From Streptomyces humi (GTDB lineage Bacteria > Actinomycetota > Actinomycetes > Streptomycetales > Streptomycetaceae), in the NCBI RefSeq assembly GCF_001005085.2, contig NZ_LBMU02000043.1:1-64000 (forward strand): a stretch of DNA of 64,000 nt. Direction: 5' to 3'. Positions 33,478 to 41,051 of the stretch are shown here, in pieces; the stretch's first letter is position 1, and each line of letters begins with the position of its first letter. The notes below the pieces were generated by a model. That model searched no databases. It saw nothing but the letters and a program-made list of their open reading frames with translations, and was not told the origin of the DNA. The position numbers and the translations under genes are program-made.

Positions 33478-34977
33478 GTGACCGGAGAACCCAACACCCG
33501 CCTCTCGGACCTGTTCGGCCTGGCCGGCTGGTCCAAGGGTGAACTCGCGAGGCTGGTCAACCGGCAGGCGGCGGCCATGGGCCACCCCCAGCTGTCGACC
33601 GACACCTCCCGGGTGCGGCGGTGGATCGACACGGGAGAGATCCCGCGCGATCCGGTGCCGCGGGTGCTGGCGGCTCTGTTCACCGAGCGTCTCGGCCGTG
33701 TCGTGACCATCGAGGACCTCGGTCTGGTACGGCACGGGCGTACGGGAAGACGGCCGGACGACGGGAACGCGGAACATCCCGACGGAATGCCGTGGGCGCC
33801 CGAACGAACCGCCGCGGTCCTCACCGAATTCACGGGAATGGACCTCATGCTCAACCGACGCGGCTTGGTGGGCGCGGGTGCCGCGCTCACCGCGGGATCC
33901 GTACTCACCACCGCCATGTACGACTGGCTGCACACCGACCCCACCCTGAGGGCCGACGCCCCCGTCCTCGACGACCCCCTGCACGCCGACCCCGCCGGGT
34001 TCGACCGCTACGAGGCCGCCCCCATCGGGTCCGAGGAGATCGAGGAACTGGAGCGCTCCGTCGAGGTGTTCCGAGCCTGGGACGCGGCCCGCGGCGGCGG
34101 GCTGCAACGCAAGGCCGTGGTGGGACAGCTCAACGAGGTGGGCGGCATGCTCGCCTACCGTCACCCCGACCATCTCCAGCGGCGCCTGTGGGGCGTCGCC
34201 GCCAACCTCGCCGTCCTCGCGGGCTGGATGTCGCACGACGTCGGCCTGGAGCCCACGGCCCAGAAGTACTTCGTCATCGCCGCCCACGCGGCCCGTGAGG
34301 GCGGCGACCGGCCGCGTGCCGGGGAGGCGCTCTCCAGAGCGGCTCGCCAGATGGTGCACATCGGCCGGCCCGACGAGGCGCTCGATCTGATGAAGCTGGC
34401 CCAGTCCGGCTCCGGTCACGAGGTACTGCCGCGCACCCAGGCGATGTTCCACACCATCGAGGCCTGGGCACAGGCGTCGATGGGCAGGGGCCAGGCGATG
34501 CGCCGCACCCTCGGCCAGGCGGAGAGCCTGTTTGTCTCGGACCGCACCGACGTACCGCCGCCCAGCTGGATGCAGATGTTCAACGAGGCGGATCTGTACG
34601 GCATGCAGGCCCTGGCCTACCGGACGCTGGCGGACCACGACCCGAGCGCCGCCGTGCACGCCCGGCACTACGCGGACAAGGCCCTGGCGCTCCGGGCAGG
34701 AAGCAAACAGGAGCGGTCGAAGATCTTCGACTTCCTGTCCATGGCCTCCGCCTGCTTCATCGCGGACGACCCCGAACAGGCGGGTCACTACGCGCGGTTG
34801 GCCCTGGTCTCGATGGGATCGAACTCCTCGCACCGCACCTGGGACCGGCTGCGCCAGATGTACCGGCTCACCGCCGAGTACTCCAGCTATCCGAAGATCC
34901 AGGAACTGCGGGAGGAGATCAAGCTCGCCCTGCCCAGGCCCCGGAGCAGGGGGACGAACAACAGCGCACAGGCATAG
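33478..34977 (+). CDS. NsdA-like XRE/TPR regulator
   Basis: A 499-residue protein. An HTH-like N-terminal domain (LFGLAGWSKGELARLVNRQA ... TSRVRRWIDTGEIPRDPVP) reads the way XRE-type regulators do. A hydrophobic hinge (LVGAGAALTAGSVL) and a long TPR-like helical region (residues ~230-490) follow. The N-terminus closely resembles Streptomyces NsdA, a negative regulator of antibiotic production and sporulation; because such paralogues are several per genome I do not assign the symbol. The start is a GTG preceded by GGGGG; an earlier ATG at 33409 overlaps the TGGCG repeats and has no ribosome site. Confidence 0.8.
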   Translation: MTGEPNTRLSDLFGLAGWSKGELARLVNRQAAAMGHPQLSTDTSRVRRWIDTGEIPRDPVPRVLAALFTERLGRVVTIEDLGLVRHGRTGRRPDDGNAEHPDGMPWAPERTAAVLTEFTGMDLMLNRRGLVGAGAALTAGSVLTTAMYDWLHTDPTLRADAPVLDDPLHADPAGFDRYEAAPIGSEEIEELERSVEVFRAWDAARGGGLQRKAVVGQLNEVGGMLAYRHPDHLQRRLWGVAANLAVLAGWMSHDVGLEPTAQKYFVIAAHAAREGGDRPRAGEALSRAARQMVHIGRPDEALDLMKLAQSGSGHEVLPRTQAMFHTIEAWAQASMGRGQAMRRTLGQAESLFVSDRTDVPPPSWMQMFNEADLYGMQALAYRTLADHDPSAAVHARHYADKALALRAGSKQERSKIFDFLSMASACFIADDPEQAGHYARLALVSMGSNSSHRTWDRLRQMYRLTAEYSSYPKIQELREEIKLALPRPRSRGTNNSAQA

Positions 34978-35020
34978 GGGCCCGTGCGCTCGGTGCCCGC
35001 CGACTGAACCAGGCGGTCTC

Positions 35021-35041
35021 CGCTGCCCGGAACGGGCGGCG
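35021..35041. terminator. Hairpin between convergent genes
   Basis: CGCTGCCCG-GAA-CGGGCGGCG, a 9-bp stem with one wobble pair, in the 74-bp gap between the NsdA-like and SpoIIE-type genes. Confidence 0.55.
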
Positions 35042-35051
35042 ACCGCTGCTC

Positions 35052-36473
35052 CTACTCACCCACCCTGGCGACGAGTACGCACGCCTCGTCCGTGCGCCCG
35101 CTCTCGCCGAACTCCTCGACGACGGCCGTGACGCAGTCCTGGGCGGTGCGCGCCGCCCCGAACCGCGCGGTCAGGCCGAGAAGGGAGTCCAGAGAGTCCG
35201 CTCCGCTGTGCCCGGGTACCAGTCCGTCGGTGTACAGCAGGAGCAGATCGCCCGGTTCCAGGGTCACTTCGGCCTGCCCGTAACCGGCTCCCGAGGTGGC
35301 GCCGAGCAGCACGCCGTCCGGCGCACTCAGCACCCGCCCCGTCCCGCCGCGGAACAGCAGCGGGGCGGGGTGTCCTGCCTGTGCCCAGGTCAGCACACGG
35401 GTGGTGGGCCGGTAGCGGCAGCAGACGGCGCTGCCCAGCGCGGGTTGCACGGTGGCGTCGAGTAACTGGTTGAGCAGGGACATCAGATGCGCCGGCGGGG
35501 CACCGGCCATCGCCATCCCGCGTACGGCGCCCAGCAGCATCGCCATGCCCGAGGTGACCGCCACCCCCTGCCCGGTGAGATCGCCGACGCTGAGCAGGGT
35601 GTCGCCGTCGGGCAGTTCCAGCGCGTCGTACCAGTCGCCGCCCGGCAGGGCGCCACTCGCGGACGGCAGGCACCGGGCCGCGACCTCCAGCGTGCCGGGA
35701 CCCCGGCGCGGCAGCCGTAGCGCGTCACGGCCGGGCGGCAGCACCGCTTCCTGGAGTTCGACGGCGAGCCGGTGCTCGGTCCTGGCCTGCTGGTGACGGC
35801 GCTGCATCGAGTCGTGGGTCTCGTGCACCGCCCGCTGGCTGCGGCGCAGTTCGCTGACGTCCCGCAGGACGGCCCACATCGAGGCGGTGCTGCCGTCGCC
35901 GCCGAGCACCGGCTCGCCCATCATGTGGACGGTCCGCACACCCCCGTCGGGGCGCACGATCCGGAACTCGTCGTCGATCGGCTTGGCGTCGACCAGGCAG
36001 CCGGTGACCATCGTGGTCAGCCGGGGCCGGTCCTCGTCCAGTACCAGTGAAGGCAGTTCGTCGAGCGTGAGGGCGGGCGCGGCCGGGTCGCGGCCGAGGA
36101 TCCGGTAGAGCTCGGCCGACCAACTGGCCTCGTCCGTGAGGAGGTTCCACTCCGCGCTGCCGACGCGGCTGAGCAGTGATCCCGAGGCGGGCGGAGCGGA
36201 CGGCAGGGGTTCCGTGTCCGGGCCGCAGGGCGGCGGGGCCGGTCCGTCCCGCAGCTGGGCCAAGTGCTCGTCTAGGTCGTTGAGCTGGTGCAGTGCCAGG
36301 TCGTACAGCGCCCGCTGCCAGCGTTCCTCGGGGTCCGCTCCGTCGCTCCGGGTGTCCCGCCGCACGGCGTCCACATCACCCTTGAGCCGCCGCGTCTGCG
36401 AAATCAACGCCTCGACCGAGCCGCGCCCGGGCGGCTGGGCGGCGGGGCGGTCCGCGGAGACATGGGACGGCAT
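35052..36473 (-). CDS. PAS domain-SpoIIE/PP2C protein phosphatase
   Basis: A 473-residue cytoplasmic protein. A helical N-terminus (~1-90) is followed by a PAS/PAC sensor (~115-235; WSAELYRILGRDPAAP ... FRIVRPDGGVRTVHMMGEPV) and a SpoIIE-type PP2C phosphatase (~260-470). Metal-ligand acidic residues are all visible: LPGGDWYDAL, VGDLTGQG, LYTDGL and DEACVLV. Such proteins dephosphorylate anti-anti-sigma factors in partner-switching pathways that release stress or sporulation sigma factors. No RsbW/anti-sigma kinase gene is adjacent. GGAG seven bases before ATG at 36473 sets the start. It diverges from an SsgA-like gene. Confidence 0.87.
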   Translation of the reverse strand: MPSHVSADRPAAQPPGRGSVEALISQTRRLKGDVDAVRRDTRSDGADPEERWQRALYDLALHQLNDLDEHLAQLRDGPAPPPCGPDTEPLPSAPPASGSLLSRVGSAEWNLLTDEASWSAELYRILGRDPAAPALTLDELPSLVLDEDRPRLTTMVTGCLVDAKPIDDEFRIVRPDGGVRTVHMMGEPVLGGDGSTASMWAVLRDVSELRRSQRAVHETHDSMQRRHQQARTEHRLAVELQEAVLPPGRDALRLPRRGPGTLEVAARCLPSASGALPGGDWYDALELPDGDTLLSVGDLTGQGVAVTSGMAMLLGAVRGMAMAGAPPAHLMSLLNQLLDATVQPALGSAVCCRYRPTTRVLTWAQAGHPAPLLFRGGTGRVLSAPDGVLLGATSGAGYGQAEVTLEPGDLLLLYTDGLVPGHSGADSLDSLLGLTARFGAARTAQDCVTAVVEEFGESGRTDEACVLVARVGE

Positions 36474-36821
36474 GACGCACTCCGATGCGGGGACGGGAAG
36501 GGTCAGGACGGGCGGGGGACCGGTTACGACTGTTGCACAGCCTGCGACGCCCTGTAAGGGATTTGGCAACACACGATACGGTGGTGCTTCTGACATATGC
36601 CAGAGTCTTCCCGGGCTGGTCGGGCCATATGGAAGACGTACGCGCGGTGAGGGGCAAGGCGTAGGCGGACTACGTGAGTTGACCCATTTTCAAGGGCGCT
36701 CGCGTCGCGCTCGGGCGGTTGTTCGACGTGCCTGTGTGCACAGTGTCGTGGTCTCGGCCAACGGCGGCAACTCTGTCCGGATTTCGCGTCATGCGAAGGG
36801 CCTTCGCGGAGTCCTACAGGC
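36474..36821. other. 348-bp divergent promoter region
   Basis: Between the PAS-SpoIIE and SsgA-like genes. It is AT-richer than its surroundings around 36530-36640. It contains an inverted repeat GTCTTCC (36605-36611) / GGAAGAC (36631-36637) and two CATATG hexamers 32 bp apart (36594 and 36626). No gene was recognised; this is where promoters for both genes should lie. Confidence 0.5.
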
Positions 36822-37235
36822 ATGGACATCACTTTCGAGCAACCCGCCCGCGCCCGGCTGATCACCGCCGAGGACCAGGAGGTCCCGGTGCCCGCCACGC
36901 TGCGGTACACCTCCGGTGATCCGCTGGCCGTGTTCGTCGACTTCCCCGCCGAGGTCACGCTCGGCGGGGAGGAGGTCACCTGGACCTTCGCCCGTTCGCT
37001 CCTCGACCAGGGACTCGCGGCGCCGGCCGGCCGCGGGGACGTGCACATCTGGCCCTGCGGACCGGGGCGTACGGCCGTCGAGTTCCACTCGCCGCACGGT
37101 CTCGCGCTGCTCCAGTTCGACACCCAGGCGCTGTTCCGCTTCCTCCAGCGCACCCACGAGGTGGTGGCCCCGGGGGACGAGGACGTCGCGGGGGTCGTGG
37201 AGCAGGGGCTGAGCGCCCTGTTCGGGGGCGTGTGA
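36822..37235 (+). CDS. SsgA-like protein (SALP) family
   Basis: A 137-residue protein matching the SsgA/SsgB family: VPVPATLRYTSGDPLAVFVDF, WTFARSLLDQGLAAPAGRGDVHIWP, LEFHSPxG-like VEFHSPHGLALL and FRFLQRTHEVVAPG near the end. SALPs control septum placement and peptidoglycan remodelling at sporulation and exist in several copies per genome; which member this is cannot be decided here. Divergence from a sigma-pathway phosphatase gene fits a developmental promoter region. The ribosome site is GGAG ten bases upstream. Confidence 0.88.
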   Translation: MDITFEQPARARLITAEDQEVPVPATLRYTSGDPLAVFVDFPAEVTLGGEEVTWTFARSLLDQGLAAPAGRGDVHIWPCGPGRTAVEFHSPHGLALLQFDTQALFRFLQRTHEVVAPGDEDVAGVVEQGLSALFGGV

Positions 37236-37249
37236 GGCCCCCGGGGCCT
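37235..37249 (+). terminator. Short hairpin after SsgA-like gene
   Basis: AGGCCCC-C-GGGGCCT directly at the stop codon; the one-base loop means it would refold with a smaller stem, so strength is uncertain. Confidence 0.35.
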
Positions 37250-37537
37250 GACGCGTACTTTGACTCTTGTTCACTCCCGCCTCACCGCTCCGGTCAGGAG
37301 CCGTCCGACCACCCCGTGCACACCTGGGCGCGCGGTGTGCCGCGAGGGCGCGCCCGTGACGCGGACGGGGCAGTGCGCCGGCGACCTCCCGTTCTCCCGG
37401 GCCCCGCAGCACGCCCCCTGGAACCAGGGCGCGGACCACGGCCGCGCCTGCTTGAGAACTTCCCCGCCGCCGAGGCGGGCAGCCCGCTCCACCGCCGCTT
37501 CCAGGGTGATGTCACCGAAACCGGGGCGCCACGAGCG
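37250..37537. other. 288-bp spacer, no convincing gene
   Basis: Lies between the SsgA-like and Gfo/Idh/MocA genes. A 73-codon minus-strand frame (37271-37492; contains ERAARLGGGEVLKQARPWSA) faintly recalls the start of a sugar isomerase/epimerase and could be a remnant of a lost operon partner, but it lacks a ribosome site and fold-level support. Otherwise nothing was seen. Confidence 0.4.
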
Positions 37538-38563
37538 TCAGCGGCCGGCGTCCGCGTACAGGTCCGGGCGCGGGGCGAGTTCGACGGTCGTACGGCCGCC
37601 GGACTCCAGCGCCCGCACCCCGGCCTCCGCGACGACGGAGGAGGCGTAGCCGTCCCAGACGCTCGGTCCGGTGACCCGGCCCTGCCGGGTGGCGTCCACC
37701 CAGGACTGCACCTCGCGGTCGTAGGCGTCGGCGAACCGCACCAGGTAGTCCTGGGCGACCTCCTCGCGGGCGCCGCCGGCCGAGGTGACCAGCATCGTGT
37801 GGTCCTCGCCGATCCGGGCGCTGCCCCGCTCGCAGACCGCCTCGCAGCGCACCTGGTAGCCGAATCCGCAGTTGACGAAGACCTCGACGTCGACGAGGGC
37901 GCCGCCGTCGGTCTCGAACAGCACCAGCTGAGGATCGAGCAGCCCGTCCGGGGCGTCCGAGGAGGGCCGCGGACGCAGCACGGTCACCGCGGTCAGTTCC
38001 TGGCCGAGCAGCCAGCGGGCCGCGTCGATCTCGTGCGAGACCGAGCTGTTGACCAGCATGGCGCTGGTGAACCCGGGCGGTGAGGAGACGTTGCGGTGGA
38101 CGCAGTGCAGCATCAGCGGGCGGCCCAGACCACCGTCGTCCAGCAGGGACCTCAGACGCCGGTACTCGGCGTCGTAGCGCCGCATGAAGCCGATCTGCGC
38201 CAGCCTGCGGCCGAGCCCCGCCTCGGCCTCCACCACCCGCAGCGCACCTGTGGAGTCCGGCACCATGGGCTTCTCGCACAGCACCGGCAGCCCGCGCTCG
38301 AAGGCCGCGAGCAACGGTTCCTCGTGGGCCGGTCCGGGGGAGGCGATCAGCACCGCCTCCACACCGGGCGCGTCCAGCGCGGCCAGCGGATCCGCGTGGA
38401 CGGTGACGCCGTCCCGGCCGGCCACCGCCTCCTTGGCGCGGTCGAGGTCGGGATCGGCGACGGCCGCCACCCTCGCGCCGCTCACCACGTGGTCGAGCCG
38501 TCTTATGTGGTCGGCACCCATGTGTCCGGCACCCAGTACCGCGACACCCAGCAGCTCAGCCAC
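37538..38563 (-). CDS. Gfo/Idh/MocA family dehydrogenase (inositol 2-dehydrogenase-like)
   Basis: A 341-residue NAD(P)-dependent oxidoreductase. The Rossmann motif is VAVLGAGHMGADH, the conserved lysine is in LCEKPMV (near residue 97) and the substrate-site Asp/His region is NSSVSHEIDAARWLLG (near 175-185). The family oxidises inositols and sugars; myo- or scyllo-inositol is the closest guess from overall layout, but no other inositol catabolic gene is adjacent. GAGAGGGAG nine bases upstream fixes the GTG start. Confidence 0.85.
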   Translation of the reverse strand: MAELLGVAVLGAGHMGADHIRRLDHVVSGARVAAVADPDLDRAKEAVAGRDGVTVHADPLAALDAPGVEAVLIASPGPAHEEPLLAAFERGLPVLCEKPMVPDSTGALRVVEAEAGLGRRLAQIGFMRRYDAEYRRLRSLLDDGGLGRPLMLHCVHRNVSSPPGFTSAMLVNSSVSHEIDAARWLLGQELTAVTVLRPRPSSDAPDGLLDPQLVLFETDGGALVDVEVFVNCGFGYQVRCEAVCERGSARIGEDHTMLVTSAGGAREEVAQDYLVRFADAYDREVQSWVDATRQGRVTGPSVWDGYASSVVAEAGVRALESGGRTTVELAPRPDLYADAGR

Positions 38564-38644
38564 GCCCGCACTCCCTCTCAGCCGACGCCGACGATCACCT
38601 CGTAGGTTAGACGCCGGCCGAGAAGGGGTCGGTCAGTGGCTCCG

Positions 38645-39739
38645 TCAGTAGCGCAGCACCCCGGCGATGCCGTCCTCGTCGCCCAGGGCGCCGTCCGGGA
38701 CGAACCGGACGTCGGCGCCGGTCTCCAGGCACTGCTCGACGATCTCGTCCACGATGTCGTCCCGGGCGTCGAGGTCGCCGCTGACGGCCGGGATCAGATG
38801 GTCGCCGTCGTCGCGGACCGTGGTGCGGTAGTTCTCCTCGACGGCCAGCAGCCGCACGCGGCCCTCGCGCGCGCTCTGCCAGACCTCGTCGACGCCGGCC
38901 GCGAACGTCCGGTGACCGCGCGCGGATTCCAGCTCCCGGGTGACCGCCGCCGCACTCCGGCGGGACTCGGCCTCCAGCAGCGGCCGGATCGCCTGCCACA
39001 CCGCCTCCGGACCGGCGTGCGAAAGACCGCCGTGCTGCACGGGGATGCTGTGTCTGGCGACGTTGCCGAGCTCCTCCCACAGGGAGAGGGCGGCCTGCTC
39101 GCCGGTGACGTAGAGCTGCCGCGGCTCGTCGCGCAGCAGCGCGGACATCGCGGTGTCCGCGTCCCGCAGGAAGTGCTTGGTGTCCTCGTCGCGGAAGGTG
39201 CTGGGCATGTCGCCGATGCGCTGAAGGCGCTCGGCGTCGAAGTTCACCTGGCGGCGGACCAGCGGGAAGCCGCCGTCCCGGCTCTCGGTGACCCGGTCGG
39301 TCCCGCCGTTCCAGAGCGTGACGCGGTCGGCCGAGAGCGAGAGCACCCAGAACGGCCGCTCGGCGGCGTGCGCCGAGACCAGGTTGCGGGTGAGGAAGGT
39401 GTCCGAGAGCACCACACGCTCGGGGACACTGCGGGCCAGGGACCACACCTGGTGCTCACCGGGCGCGGCGAAGATCACCAGACCGTCCTCGGTGTACGTG
39501 AGATCGACCTCGGCCAGTGCCCGGTCGAGCTCCCTGATGACGTCGGACCGCCGTTCCCGGGTGATCGCGGGATCGGCCTCCAACTGTTTCTTCGCCTCGG
39601 CCACGACATTGCGCAGCCGGACGGAGTCCTGGGCGTTGTCGGGCTCGCGGCGGTGCGTCGGCGTCAGCACGGAGACGGCGGGATAGAGGCGCGGGCGGCG
39701 CAGCTCGGCGAGGGTCGATGGACTGAGTGCGTGCTCCAT
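38645..39739 (-). CDS. baeRF-like protein (bacterial eRF1-domain family)
   Basis: A 364-residue protein. The middle and C-terminal parts look like the archaeo-eukaryotic release-factor-related fold found in baeRF proteins: YVTGEQAALSLWEELGN, then a Glu-rich helix and LETGADVRFVPDGALGDEDG at the end. The N-terminus has PAVSVLTPTHRREPDN. baeRF proteins are predicted ribosome-associated factors linked to stress survival, with no settled activity. The ATG at 39739 has only a weak ribosome site; a longer frame begins at 39820. It diverges from an alpha/beta hydrolase gene. Confidence 0.7.
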   Translation of the reverse strand: MEHALSPSTLAELRRPRLYPAVSVLTPTHRREPDNAQDSVRLRNVVAEAKKQLEADPAITRERRSDVIRELDRALAEVDLTYTEDGLVIFAAPGEHQVWSLARSVPERVVLSDTFLTRNLVSAHAAERPFWVLSLSADRVTLWNGGTDRVTESRDGGFPLVRRQVNFDAERLQRIGDMPSTFRDEDTKHFLRDADTAMSALLRDEPRQLYVTGEQAALSLWEELGNVARHSIPVQHGGLSHAGPEAVWQAIRPLLEAESRRSAAAVTRELESARGHRTFAAGVDEVWQSAREGRVRLLAVEENYRTTVRDDGDHLIPAVSGDLDARDDIVDEIVEQCLETGADVRFVPDGALGDEDGIAGVLRY

Positions 39740-39927
39740 ATCAGCACCATAGGGCCGAATCGCCGGTGCGGCATTTGGGGTAATCCCGCACCGGGCGGGG
39801 CGCGGTGCCCGTACGGGCACCAGGACGCGGCTCCGTGACCCTGTCGAGGCCTGGCCACCGGTGACGCCGGGCCGCGCGGCCCGTTACCGTACCCGGCAGT
39901 AACCGGATCGCGCCCCAGGAGGCCCCC

Positions 39928-40707
39928 ATGCCGCAGCTCGAAGTCGACGGAGCGGTGCTGGCGTACGACGACGAGGGCCCCCGGGACGGCACCGCCGCAC
40001 CCCTGGTGTTCATCCACGGCTGGACCGCCGACCGGCACCGCTGGGACCACCAGACCGCGCACTTCGCCGACCGGCGGCGGGTGGTCAGGCTCGACCTGCG
40101 CGGACACGGCGAGAGCACCGGGGCGGGTGTGCGGACCATCGGCGAACTGGCACAGGACGTCACCGCGCTCCTCGACCACCTGGAGGTGGACCGCTTCGTC
40201 CCCGTCGGTCACTCCATGGGCGGCATGATCTCCCAGACCCTCGCCCTCGCCCACCCGGCCCGCGTCGAGCGGATGGTCCTGGTCAACTCCATCGGGCGGA
40301 TGACGTACAGCAAGGGCCGCGGGCTGCTCATGGCGGCCTCGACACTGGTGCCGTTCAAGCTCTTCGTCGCCGCCAACATCCAGCGTGCCTTCGCCCCGGG
40401 GTACCCCCGCGAGCGGATCCGCGAGTACGTCCGCGCCTCCGCCGACACCCCGCGCGAGGTCGTGATGACGCTGTACGGCGCCATGCGGGCCTTCGACGTC
40501 CTGGACCGGGCCGGCGAGATCACCGCGCCCACCCTGATGGTGCACGGCTACCACGACGTCCAGCTGCCGGCCGGGCAGATGCTGCGGATGGCCAAGGCCT
40601 ACCCCGACGCGGAGGTGCGGATCATCGACGCGGGCCATGAGCTCCCGGTGGAGCGGCCCGACGAGCTGACGGCGGCGCTGGACCGGTTCCTGGCCCCGGC
40701 CGCGTAG
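39928..40707 (+). CDS. Alpha/beta hydrolase
   Basis: A 259-residue alpha/beta-hydrolase. The oxyanion segment is FIHGWTADRHRW, the nucleophile elbow GHSMGG (Ser near 92), the acid is probably in VHGYHDVQLPA and the His in DAGHELPVERPDE. There is no signal peptide, so it is cytoplasmic; the substrate is unknown (esterase, thioesterase or lactonase are all possible). AGGAGG is seven bases upstream. Confidence 0.88.
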   Translation: MPQLEVDGAVLAYDDEGPRDGTAAPLVFIHGWTADRHRWDHQTAHFADRRRVVRLDLRGHGESTGAGVRTIGELAQDVTALLDHLEVDRFVPVGHSMGGMISQTLALAHPARVERMVLVNSIGRMTYSKGRGLLMAASTLVPFKLFVAANIQRAFAPGYPRERIREYVRASADTPREVVMTLYGAMRAFDVLDRAGEITAPTLMVHGYHDVQLPAGQMLRMAKAYPDAEVRIIDAGHELPVERPDELTAALDRFLAPAA

Positions 40708-40731
40708 CGCGGGACCCGACAGCACCGGGTG

Positions 40732-40762
40732 ACCGGCGCCCGGCGAGAGCCGAGGCGCCGGT
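40732..40762 (+). terminator. Strong hairpin after hydrolase gene
   Basis: ACCGGCGCC-CGGC-GAGA-GCCG-(A)-GGCGCCGGT: 13 paired bases with one bulged A and a GAGA tetraloop, 25 bp after the hydrolase stop. Confidence 0.75.
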
Positions 40763-41051
40763 TCCGTTTGGGGAACTTTTTGCGCTTGGCCGGTTCGGGG
40801 CGGGCGGGGCCCGGCGCGAGGCGGGTCCGCGGTCCTCGCGCGGGCAAAGCGCGGCCGAAAGCGGCCGGAGGGGGAGGCCGCGAGAGCCCCGCCGTGTTAC
40901 GCCCAGGTTGACCGGCCGGGAACCCGGGCGCACGCTCGTCATATAGGTGCTGAATACAAGTGGTTCGCTCGGGCAATCGCCTCTGGGAGGCGCTGGTGTG
41001 TCACCGCAGGTGGCGCGGGTTGTCCGGCGGACCGGCAGCAGGAGGTAGCGC
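40763..41051. other. Upstream region of asparagine synthetase
   Basis: The 40708-41051 gap (344 bp) holds the terminator above, then a run of T's near 40780, and a small perfect hairpin CGCCTC-TGG-GAGGCG at 40978-40992 in the probable leader of the asparagine synthetase gene. The hairpin could be an attenuator or an mRNA-stability element. AGGAGG precedes the ATG. No small gene was recognised. Confidence 0.45.

Noticed and set aside
37271..37492. Remnant of a sugar isomerase/epimerase after the Gfo/Idh/MocA gene
   Set aside because: Only a vague resemblance in a short stretch, no start signal, no convincing fold residues.
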